A stretch of 64,000 nt of DNA from Salticus scenicus (Eukaryota; Arthropoda; Arachnida; Araneae; Salticidae): positions 270,393,830 to 270,457,829 of the forward strand of contig OZ005648.1 in assembly GCA_963930645.1 (NCBI GenBank), in the 5' to 3' direction. Within the stretch, counting starts at the first letter, position 1; each line of letters opens with the position of its first letter. The translations under genes were made by a program, and so were the position numbers. Below, one piece after another: positions 11,658-21,246 of this stretch. The notes under the pieces are model-generated. The model saw nothing but the letters and a program-made list of their open reading frames with translations, was not told where the DNA came from and ran no database searches.

Positions 11658-11894
11658 TTAAGCAAAAAGTGAAAATTTATATGTACAGTTAACAATTATT
11701 TTGTGTGAAACATTTTGAAACAATTTCTTTATGCATGAAAATAAGAAAGTAGTTTTAGTAGAAAAGATGCATTTATCTTTTGGTTGCAATACAGAAAAGA
11801 GATTTTTGCTTATTTCTGGTACATACTGCACATCTTTCAGTTCTTTGAGCAGCTTCTTTCCATTGACTATAGTGATGATTTGAAGTGTACCCCC
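11658..11894 (-). pseudogene. Copia-type polyprotein fragment (protease/integrase linker)
   Basis: The minus strand has 78 codons open between in-frame stops (TGA at 11895-11897 and TAA at 11658-11660). The translation includes LKDVQYVPEISKNLFSVLQ and, further on, FSTKT. This matches the linker that follows the protease in Copia-type retrotransposons (family signature: LK-[DN]-V-L-YVPE-x3-NL-x-SV). There is no start codon, and the neighbouring protease and integrase parts are not recognisable in frame. It is an isolated decayed fragment, separate from the Copia element at 45180. Confidence 0.7.
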
Positions 11895-12519
11895 TCAATC
11901 TTTCAGAACATAAAAATTTTTTAGACTAGGATATATGATAAAGTCAATTAAAAAATTGTCTTATCATCACACACCGTGAAACAAAAAAAAAAAAAAAAAA
12001 AAAAGACCCAAATAAAAAAGAAATAGCAATTATGAGTTTATGTAATTAAAAAATGTATATGAAGTACCTCAACGTGCATGAAAAGCGTCACATCTCTTCT
12101 CTATTCAGTAACATATCGACCTAAGAGGCAGTTGTATCAGCATTATTGTAAGCTAATCAATGATTTATCGTCATCTTTACATTTTATTTTTTCTTCAAAT
12201 AAGGTCATTGTGCCTAAATGCGACGTGATTTTTAGTAAGTTTATCACATTTAGGAAACTTATGACATTTTAGTAAACAAATAATTATGAAAAGAAAGAAA
12301 AAATGGTTGAATATTATACTCATAGTTCTAAACTAATGTTTTGTGTCATTTTTTTTTCAAGAAATTAAAAAAATATCAGTAATTTATGAAAATATATACC
12401 AGCGTCGCATTTAGGAAATTTTTGTCGCATTTAAGGTACTATGTCCTAAATGCGATGTTCAAACTCCCTAAATGCGATAATGCATTTAATGCATGGGAGT
12501 TACTTTAATGTTATTAACA

Positions 12520-12786
12520 TTTTCCAAAGAAGGTTGAAAACTGTTATTAACACTTTCCAACAAGGTTGAAAAGTGTTTATGACTTCGGTTTGTCTGTCTG
12601 TCTCTCCGTCCTTCTGTCTGTCCGCGCTCTAACTCCCGTAAATATTTATGGAATTTCTTGAAACTGATATATGTTATTCAAGATCACTATTGGACGTTCC
12701 CTATTGAAAATGGAGTTTATAACTCTACTAGTTTGTGTACAGGGACACCCGAAAGTATTTCAAAGCATTTGTGTTCTATGAGAGGT
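12520..12786 (+). repeat. Higher-order satellite, left arm, part 1
   Basis: The first piece of the palindromic satellite: TTAACACTTTCCAACAAGG, a GTCTGTCTGTCCG-rich stretch, then GCGCTCTAAC, AATATTTATGGAATTTC and GTGTACAGGGACACCC blocks. It breaks inside GAGGTATTTCTAC at 12794, where the 8.45-kb element is inserted, and continues at 21247. Confidence 0.85.
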
Positions 12787-12889
12787 ATTTCTACTAGTGA
12801 TGGGTAAGACAGGAAAAAATTTTGTCATGACATTGAGGCACTTCAAAATATTTTGAAGTGGGACAATGTCATGCTTCAAATGACATGAG

Positions 12890-13520
12890 GTATTGCAAGA
12901 GAGAGAGCAAGGTGAATGAATGAGGTGAAATATTTTGTCATCTGTTGTAGTGAGTCCTGAGGTGTGAGGTAGGTTGTTTGTCATGTTCCACGTGAATTGA
13001 AAGAGTTGTTTTGTCATGAAAATTAATTAGTGTGAAGAGGTGAGAGGTTCAAAAAAGTGAATGAAGATGCATGAATGAAATGAAGTACTATGTCATATGT
13101 TGTAGTGAGTTGTGATGTAGGTTGTTTGTCATGTCCCACCTGAACTGAAAGAGTGATTTTGTCATGAAGATTAGTGTTAAAAGTTGAGGTCTACATTCGG
13201 TAACTACAACTACAAAAGTGTGAACGAAGATGTATGAATGAAATGAAGTAGTATTTTGTCATATGTTGTAGTCAGTTGTGAAATAGGTAGTTTTTCATGA
13301 CACGAGTGATTTGAAGGAATTGTTTTGTCGTGAAGTTTAGTGTTAAGAGATGAGGGGCTTGCATATGGTACCTACAATTCCAAAAGAGTGAAGAAAGACG
13401 TATGTATGAAATGAAGGACTGTGTCATCTGTTATGTCTTGTTATCAGTTAGGTAGTTTTTCATGTCACAAGCACAAGTGAATTGAATTGAATGAATTGAC
13501 TTGTCATGAAGATTACTGTT
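12890..13520. repeat. Tandem repeat, ~165-190-bp units
   Basis: Four diverged units, each with TTTTGTCATGAAGATTAGTGTTAA, a GAATGAAATGAAG block, ATGTTGTAGTGAGTTGTGA and GGTTGTTTGTCATGTCCCA. It lies just inside the left end of the 8.45-kb element, like a subterminal repeat. The word GTCATG also occurs near the right end of the element. Confidence 0.75.
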
Positions 13521-13989
13521 AAAATGATTGGAAAAAAAGTTAAGGAATCACTGAGAAATTTTATTTTATTTCTTTAAAAGAAGTAATAGTCACAAAAATT
13601 TAAATACTTTTAACAAATAAGGCTGACTTTTCGAAAATATTAAGATTGTTAAAGAAATATTTAGTTTTAACAAGAAGGTGTTAAAATGATTGTTTTAAGT
13701 AATTTCTCAGGCACTTCACTCTTCACTTGCTTATAAAAACTCACGAATGTTTTCGGAAGAAAGTATTGGATTCGTAAAAATTTCCTACTTATGGTTTTTG
13801 ATGGATTTACATGTTTTGTGGGTTCCAAAACAAGATTTGACCCTTTTTATTTTCTTATTTATTCAATAGTAGAAAATATTGGATTCGTAAAAATTTCCGA
13901 CTTCTGGTTTTCGACAGATTTTCACGTTTTGAGAAGTCTAGAATACAATTTTACAATTTTTTGCGAATGTCTGTCCGTCTGTCTGTCCT

Positions 13990-14731
13990 TCACATACAGA
14001 GACATCCAAAACAAATTCTAATACATTACGACTATGGACGAAATTTTTGATGAGTATACAGTTTAACATCTCTGCATTTACATTTGTTATATGCATGAAA
14101 GCATGTTTTGTGCGGAATCAGCTATAAAAATTTTCGTTAGTTGTTCACAGGGCTACCCAAAATATTTAGAATAAAGTGGGACTACGTTAGGAAATTGTTA
14201 CAAATGCATTTCAGGTTGCGCTGTGTGCGATTAATGTGGATCCCGGAAAAAAGGGCACCGGAAAAAAGGGCGCCGGGAAAAAAGGGCACTTTTGCGATTT
14301 GCGAATCGTAAGACGCAATAAACACGAAAATCCAAATCGGAGTCTAAAGATGACTCTCATATTGAATTAAAAAAATTTAGGGATAACTTTTGAGTGAAAA
14401 TTCAGTAATTGCTTAATATAAATGGGGGGGGGGGGGTGTTGAGCTGAATGGGAAATGAAAAAGAAAATAATGGTTTTTATGTAACCATGTAATTAATATT
14501 AATGAAACTGTGATAGAAATATAGATTATTAATTTTTTCAGCGAGGGCTAAGTATAACAGAGTAGTTTTTTTTTTTTTTTTTTTTCCTGAGGGAGGGGGG
14601 GGGCGGATACAAGAAAAATAAAATCTTTTTTTTTTTTTTTTATTGTTACCTGTTACTGATTGCAATGAAAATTTTTATGAATTTCTTCTCAAGAAAATTT
14701 TTATTAAGTGTTATATATATCTAATAAGTAA
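13990..14731 (+). repeat. Foldback left arm (~740 bp)
   Basis: Starts TTCACATACAGAGACATCC and is the near-perfect inverse of 16943-17624. Shared blocks include ATACAGTTTAACATCTCTGC, GTGGGACTACGTTAGG, TTAATGTGGATCCCGG, a G-run and a T-run, and TTACCTGTTACTGATTGC. Length differences lie mainly in homopolymer runs and in one extra GGGCACC-type duplicate in the left arm near 14255-14290. Confidence 0.9.
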
Positions 14732-16830
14732 AAGGGGGGGGGGGTCTACGTGAGCAGAAAATAATAGTACTTTTTTTGTGAGTCCATGTCTGATTTTAAA
14801 GAAAATTTGTGTATCACTGATTATTTATGAATATTTTTAGTGAGTGTTACTAATAATAGGGTGGGGGAAGGGGCTTAGAAGGCAGAGAAAAAGAAATCGA
14901 ATGTTTTTATAACACACGGTATAAGATTGTACTGAATTTGTGTCATTTACTCATTGTTAAGAAAAATTTCATTGAGTATGGCATGCAACATTGGAGGGGA
15001 GGTGGGGGGGGGGCAGTTTTCCAAAGAAAAGGAACATTGTGGTTTCTATACAACCAATGTTATTGAAACAATAAGCTAATAAAACTTATAGTTTATAAAG
15101 GTTTTCAATTAGGGTTACTTGTAAAAGGGGGGTTACTGTTGAGGGGGGGGGCGAAAGAAAATAAATTGGCGATATTTAAATCTACCTGTTCCGGATTGTA
15201 ATAAAAATTTATAAATTTTTATGAGAGTCATTTAATGTTTAAGAACATTTTTACAGGAAAGGGGGGGGCGAGCAGAAAATTATAATGGTTTTAATGAGTC
15301 TGTGGCTGAATTTAATGAAAATTAAAAAAAAAAAAAAAACATCATTCATTATTCATGAAGATTATCTGTAAATGTTACGTATAATGGAGGGGGGGGGGTT
15401 AGGGAGCGGAAAAAAAGAAAATGAATATTTTTATATCATCCAGTTAAAGATTGTAAAAAGAAAAAGAGAAAAAGTGTCATGTATTTATTTAAGAAAAACA
15501 TCAGTTAGCGACGGAAGTAGCTACTGAGGGAGGAGGGTGTCGTTGGATAAAGAAAAGCGAAATTATGGTTTGTATGTAACCAATTTTATCGAAACAATAA
15601 ATTATTATAAATTATAGTTTATTATTATATATAGTTTATTATTTAAATTATAGCTTTTCAATGAGAAAAGAAAAGTTATAAAAAGAAACAAAATGTTTAA
15701 AAGAATGCGCTTTTTTTTTGGGGGGGGGGGGGCAGAGGAAAAGAAATTGACTATATTTAGATCACCCTGTTCCGGATTGTAATGAAAATTTATAAATTTT
15801 ATTAAGTGTTACTGAATGTTTAAGAAATTTTTCATTGGAGGGGGGGGGGAGGAGATAAGTGAGCAGAAAATAATAATGTTTTTATATGAGTCTGTGAACG
15901 ATTTACATGAAACTTTGAATAAATACCATTCATTATTTATGAAGATTTTCAGTGAGTGTTACGTATAAGGGGGAGATATTAGGGGGCAGAGAAAAAGAAA
16001 ATGAATTTTTTTTTTAGTACTCAGTTTAAAAAAAAAAAAATACTCATGTATTGTTTCAGAAAAAAAAAAAAAAAAAACGGTTAGTAGCTATTGGGGGGAG
16101 AGGGGTGGTTCGTAGGGTAAAGCAAAATAAAGCTACGGTTTATATGCAACCAATTTTATTGAACCAATAAATTAATAAAAATAGTTTATAAAGGTTTCCA
16201 ATGATGGTATGGTTGCTTGTAAAAGAATACTGTTGAGGGGAGAAAGGCAGAGGAACAGAAATTCACTATGTTTTAATCACCCTGTTGGCTGTTCCGGATT
16301 GTAATGAAAATTTATAACTATCTATAAGTGTCATTTAATGTTTAAACAATATTTCACAGGAAGGGGGAAAGGAGCAATGCGAGCAGAAAATAATATAGAT
16401 TTTTTTTATGATTCTGTGGTTGATTTTAATGAAAATTTGAATAAAATATCATTCATTATTTATCAAGGTTTTCTGTGAGTAATAAGTATAAGGACGGGGG
16501 GGGGGGGGGAAGTTAGGGGGCAGAGAAAAAGAAAATGAATGTTTTTATATCACCCCGTTCAGGATTGCAGTAAAACTAGTCCCACTGACTCATTAGGAAA
16601 CATTTTATTGAGTATTGCATGTAACTGTTAGGGTGTGTATGTGTGTGTGTGGGGGGGGGGGAGTACCAGGTAGGCAAACACAAAAAGAACATAATGGTTT
16701 TTATGGAACCAGTTTTATTGTAACGATAAATTTAACTTATAGTTTATGAAGTTTTTTAGTAACAGTTAGGTATAACAAAGCAGGCTGGTGGAGGGAGCAG
16801 AGGAAAAGAAATTGACTATTTTTTAATCAC
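14400..16830 (+). repeat. Poly-G higher-order satellite
   Basis: Monomers of about 130-145 bp, each opening with a run of roughly 7-16 G, then an A/G-rich GCAGAAAATAATGGTTTTTAT-like block, a GATTGTAATGAAAATTT block and a TTTATGAA.. AGTGAGTGTTAC block. Four monomer types repeat in a ~520-580-bp higher-order unit: the CGAGCAGAAAAT type recurs near 14745, 15270, 15860 and 16378. Most of the array lies in the loop of the foldback, while its first monomers belong to the left arm. Confidence 0.8.
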
Positions 16831-16942
16831 CCTTTGACGATCTGTAATGAGAGATTTTATAAATGTCATTTACCGTTTGAGAAATGTTCCCTAAGTGTTA
16901 TATATATATACCTCGTAAGGATATATACATACCTTGTATTAC

Positions 16943-17624
16943 ATATATATAACACTTAGTAAAAATTTTCTTGAGAAGACATTCATAAAAATTTTCATTG
17001 CAATCAGTAACAGGTAGCAAAAAAAATTATGTTTCTTGTATCTGCCCCCCCCCCCCCCCCTCCCACAGAAAAAAAAAAAACTCTGTTACATTTGACCCTC
17101 GCTGAAGAAATTAATAATCTATATTTCTATCACAGTTTCATTAATATTAATTACATAGTTACATAAAAACCATTATTTTCTTTTTCATTTCCCATCCAGC
17201 TCCCCCCCCCCCACTCCTAGTTATATTAAGCAATTACTGAATTTTCACTCAAAAGTTATCCCTAAATATTTTTAATTCAATATGAGAGTCATCTGTAGAC
17301 TCCGATTTGGATTTTCGTGTTTATTGCGTCTTACGATTCGCAAATCGCAAAAGTGCCCTTTTTTCCGGGATCCACATTAATCGCACACAGCACAACCTGA
17401 AATGCATTTGTAACAATTTCCTAACGTAGTCCCACTTTATTCTAAATATTTTGGGTAGCCCTGTGAACAACTAACGAAAATTTTTATAGCTGATTCCGCA
17501 CAAAACATGCTTTCATGCATATAACAAATGTAAATGCAGAGATGTTAAACTGTATACTCATCAAAAATTTCGTCCATAGTCGTAATGTATTAGAATTTGT
17601 TTTGGATGTCTCTGTATGTGAACT
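16943..17624 (-). repeat. Foldback right arm (~680 bp)
   Basis: Inverse of 13990-14731, ending CTCTGTATGTGAA at 17624 where the left arm begins TTCACATACAGAG. Its poly-C run at 17045-17060 mirrors the left poly-G run near 14587. I saw no target duplication outside the two arms (left flank GTCTGTCC, right flank CTATTTAC). Confidence 0.9.
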
Positions 17625-17699
17625 ATTTACTTAATCTCAATGACAAGTTTAATGCCCCTATATGATACAGATTTAAGATAGCGAGTTTCGAATTCCTGC

Positions 17700-17925
17700 T
17701 ACTATTTGCTCTTGAGATATGCTGATAACAGACACACACACACTCCAACCGCTTAAAACATGATTTTTGTATTCAGGGGATCTCAAAACATCTAAATATA
17801 ACAAAACTTACTTCCGAAAATTTTACCTAAAAACAGTACTTTCTTTGCAAAATTTTACCTAAAAACAGTACTTTCTTTGCTATATATATGGGTGAGAGAA
17901 AGTAAAATTTTGAACTAGAAAATAA
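17700..17925. repeat. Dispersed retroelement-like 3' module (copy a)
   Basis: Contains AAACATGATTTTTG, ATCTCAAAACATCTAAATATAAC, TTCCGAAAATTTTACC, ACAGTACTTTCTTTGC and ATGGGTGAGAGAAAGTA. Related modules lie at 19055-19200 and 60955-61085. The first two have an ACAGACAC-rich lead. The arrangement resembles 3' ends of non-LTR elements, but no reverse transcriptase is attached, so the class is uncertain. A 28-bp internal direct duplicate (AATTTTACCTAAAAACAGTA) is at 17818-17875. Confidence 0.5.
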
Positions 17926-18189
17926 TTTCTCTATAGTGATATAATTACATTGTATACAAAAGTGGTCTAAAAACTCTAAATTGAAGTGCAGAAGCAATAT
18001 AGTTAACCTTATGATGACACATTGAAATTTCTAATTGCCAGCATTATTACTATTTGTTTACTGAATTAACTTAAGAAACGTAATTTTCAGTGCTTCGAAT
18101 TGGAATCCTTTTAATGTCATAAATATAAAAATAACACATATAGATGAAATTTATGAATAATTTGAAATGATAAAAGCTTTTATAATTTT

Positions 18190-18208
18190 GAACATAAGCC
18201 TCAAAAAA

Positions 18209-18239
<31 letters not shown>

Positions 18240-18275
18240 GAGCGAGAGAGAGAAGAAGAAGAAGAAAAGGACATT
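18190..18275. repeat. A-run plus GAA/GAGA microsatellite
   Basis: A poly-A tract passes into (GAA)n, GAGAGAGA and (GAA)n. Simple-sequence repeat; open frames across it are artefacts. Confidence 0.9.
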
Positions 18276-19054
18276 TAAAGAACATTTAAAAGATAAATAC
18301 AATTTTAAAATTTTAGACCACTTTTATAAATCACAAATTTGAAGCATTTAATATGGGTCCACAGGAAATTTCACTTGAATAAATAATGTCTGTAAGTTAA
18401 TTATAAATTATGTATGAATAAAGGAGGAGGTTCAGGTACAACAAAGATTATACATGTCAATTTATTACGGATTATCCATTCTTTATATCATTACTTTTTA
18501 GTAGTACTCTTTTGTGATATTTATATGGAATTAAATAAGATGAAGATTATTATTTGTAAAAAATGGTATGAAAATTATTTATGTTCTATATTAAATTGGC
18601 AGGTATAACTAGTATCTATCATCTTAATCGCGTGCACCATGAAAAACTGACAATCAATTAAAAAAAATTTTAATGATTTGTGAACTACTTTAGTTTTTTT
18701 AAAAAAAACACCGACTTAAATATTTAGAAGATGAAGCTAGGTTTGTGTATTATTTTATCATAACTAAAAATTAAAGACCTTTCAACGTACAAAAATAAAT
18801 AAATAAATAAAATCTTTTAAGTGTTCTTGTCCAAATTAAGAACACAGCCGACTTTTAATTATTTTCATAACTTAAAATTTTTTTTTCACAAGGCACTTGC
18901 ATACATGAAAGGATATTTATATATACTTGTAAGCTATAAATAAGGGGATATACATTGGCCCATAAGAGTTAAGTTCGTGCAGCAACTCTAGAGCACAGCT
19001 CATACATGTTGCACATTTTCTTTTAGCTTTGTTCTTCAAATATGCTTATTACAT

Positions 19055-19240
19055 ACACAGACACCCACAAAACAACCATTATAAACTTGATTTTCGAATT
19101 TAGAAGACCTTAAAACAATCAAATACATTAAAAATACCGTTTCAAAAATTCGATCAAAAAACAACACTTTCTCTGCCATACATGGGTAAGAGAAAAAAAA
19201 AAGGAAAAGAAGAAAAAGAAAAAAAAAAGTATTACAATAT
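19055..19240. repeat. Dispersed 3' module (copy b) with A/G-rich tail
   Basis: Shares ACACCCACAAAACAACC, ACTTGATTTTCG, AGAAGACCTTAAAAC, CGATCAAAAAACAACACTTTCTCTGCCATACATGGGTAAGAG-type blocks with 17700-17925 and 60955-61085. It is followed by an A/G-rich low-complexity tail. Confidence 0.45.
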
Positions 19241-19274
19241 TTTCAAACTTAAAGATATTTTCCCTTAAGTAAAA

Positions 19275-19508
19275 GGGGCCCACCAGCAACCGAGCGGTTC
19301 TGCGCTCAAAGCTGATAGACGTGAGGTGCTGGGCTCCAAGCCTGGTCGTGCTCTTCGGCCTAGCGTTCGGACTTCTCCGTGGTTTCCTCCGGAACTTGCG
19401 TAAATACGGGCTAGGATCCCTTAGAAAAACCCCGAGGGCACTCCCCCTCAGACCTGGGTCCCTAGTGCGGTCAATTGACCTTTAATCCCCACAACCCAAC
19501 CCAACCCA
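19275..19508 (+). mobile_element. tRNA-derived SINE, copy 1
   Basis: About 234 bp. The head GCAACCGAGCGGTTCTGCGC corresponds to a tRNA A box. About 40 bp on, CTGGGCTCCAAGCC is a degenerate B box. The body (GGTTTCCTCCGGAACTTGCG, GGGCTAGGATCCCTTAGAAA, CCCTCAGACCTGGG) and an ACCCAACCCAACCC tail are shared with a second copy at 56506-56723, whose B box is better preserved. No protein. Confidence 0.82.
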
Positions 19509-20879
19509 TTAGAAAAAGAGGGTGTATTAATAAACATTTCGCTGTTTACGTCCTGCTGTTAACTAGAATAGGCCTGTCCTTTACACATAGCATTCAGGGT
19601 ACATGTACCACTGTTGTAATCTAAAGATTATTTTTAATTACTTGAAAAAAAATTTTTTTTTTCTTTCGAAGAATTGAGAGAATGAAACGTTCTCATAAAA
19701 GTATCTTTAATGCATTCTTCAATGCAGAAATTTTCACGTATTTATGGTAAATCACTAGTCGGGAAAAATTGAGAGCTCACAGATTTCAAATGCAAAGCAT
19801 CGGAAATTAAAACTGCTATGTTCAACTAGGTGCAAATTCGTGATCTATGCTTCAGCAATTCGGAAATGCAGCTTCCATTGAAACACAAAAAAATTATGGG
19901 CTAAAAGTTAAGCAATATTTTGAGATTTTTATGGGCCATATTGTGTACCGTATAATATTTTGTACTATTCTATCATTTGTTTAGATGAATGTTTATTGTC
20001 ATCATATGCACCTTGACACTATTTTTTCCTGAAGAATTAAAATTTAGCACCAATAACGCAATTTTTTTCATGTTCATCTGGCCCACAGCCTACATAATTT
20101 GGCAGTTCGCCGGGTGGGCCAGTCCGCCCCTGAATATTACAAGTATACAATCATGTTAAAACTAGTGTATGATGAAAATTATATTAAAAGTGATTATATT
20201 TCTTTCGTATTACATTTACTGTTAAAAAAATCCACTATTTTAAATATTCACAGTGTTTAAAAAAAAAAAAAAAAAAAGTAAAATAAGGAAGCAAATATAT
20301 ATTGAGAGATAAATAATTTTCGCATATAACGTTTTAAATTTTAAATATTAATTTGTATGCCTTTCTTCTTCACAAATTAAACTTATGGCTAAACATAATT
20401 GCTATGAAAGAAAATAATGTCATCCAGTGTCTTGCATTCAAAAGATTATGTTCAGAAAAAAGCAAATTTTCATTATTATTATTTACATAGAAAAACATTT
20501 TGCGGGTAAACACGTCACCTCCTCCCGCCCCCGCGTGCAGTATAATTAAAGATCTTTCAATATCTATTAGAAGTTCTTTGGTATAATGCCAACCCAAGGT
20601 GTCGTTAATAGTTTTCTCTGCCTTTATTTTATTCCCCCCTGTCCCTAAGGCATTCTTTTCTATCAGTCAGCACAACAGGTCGCACTACGACCACCCACAG
20701 ACAGGTGACGACCTTGAATTACAAACACAACTACAAATTCCGCTTCTTGCAGGATCCGAACATGACAAACTTACAACATATCCCTCACACATTAACCTCC
20801 CAGTGTCACAATGCAATGCATTACAAACATAACACTTCATTCAGTCCGTCATTCCATTCAGGCTTTCTCTGCTTTGTGT

Positions 20880-21200
20880 TTTTATTCTGAGTATCTGAAT
20901 CTCACCCCGTTGAATGAATGGGACAAAATTTTTGAAGTAACTTCAAAACCAGTTCAGGTAGATTGAAGTTCTGTATGAGTGAATGAAGAATGAATGAATA
21001 TGACAAAACGTTTGAAGCGTTGAATGTGTGTCTTTGAACGGGACAAAATTTTTGAGGTACTTCAGTTTGATTGAGGTATTGAATGAGGCGGTGAATGAAT
21101 GAGTAAAAACATTTGAAGCACTGAGTGAGTGGTTGAATGGGACATGACTTTTGAAGTAATACAAAAAATAATTATGAGGTGTCATGACAAACCGCTGTGA
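20880..21200. repeat. Right subterminal repeat array of the 8.45-kb element
   Basis: Three to four diverged units around GAATGGGACAAAATTTTTGAAG and GAATGAATG, spaced about 80-110 bp, directly inside the right end of the element. The same GACAAAATTTT/GAAGTACTTCA vocabulary appears near the left end (12815-12860). Confidence 0.7.
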
Positions 21201-21246
21201 TGAGGTGTGACAATGTCATGCCTCATGTATGAGTTACCCATCACTA

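Larger units (their letters stand above)
12795..21246. mobile_element. 8.45-kb hAT-like composite element, perfect 8-bp TSD
   Basis: Starts TAGTGATGGGTAAGACAGG and ends TGAGTTACCCATCACTA. ATTTCTAC lies directly outside at 12787-12794 and 21247-21254. The TA-x-NG terminal form and the 8-bp duplication are hAT hallmarks. Flanks rejoin into GAGGTATTTCTACAAACCATATTTTC, matching the uninterrupted satellite copies at 21720 and 21900. Inside, in order: a tandem array (12890-13520), a short duplicate (13735-13985), a foldback with poly-G satellite (13990-17624), a SINE (19275-19508) and a right subterminal repeat (20880-21200). No transposase frame. One insertion event is the simplest reading; internal parts may be later additions. 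Confidence 0.88.

Noticed and set aside
18190..18275. Lys/Glu/Arg-rich coding from (GAA)n as an RNPS1 upstream exon
   Set aside because: Pure microsatellite inside the 8.45-kb mobile element, with no splice sites.
20060..20140. GGCAGTTCGCCGGGTGGGCCAGTCCGCCCC as a possible tRNA or SINE promoter
   Set aside because: No A/B-box pair at the right spacing and no cloverleaf; probably part of another dispersed repeat.
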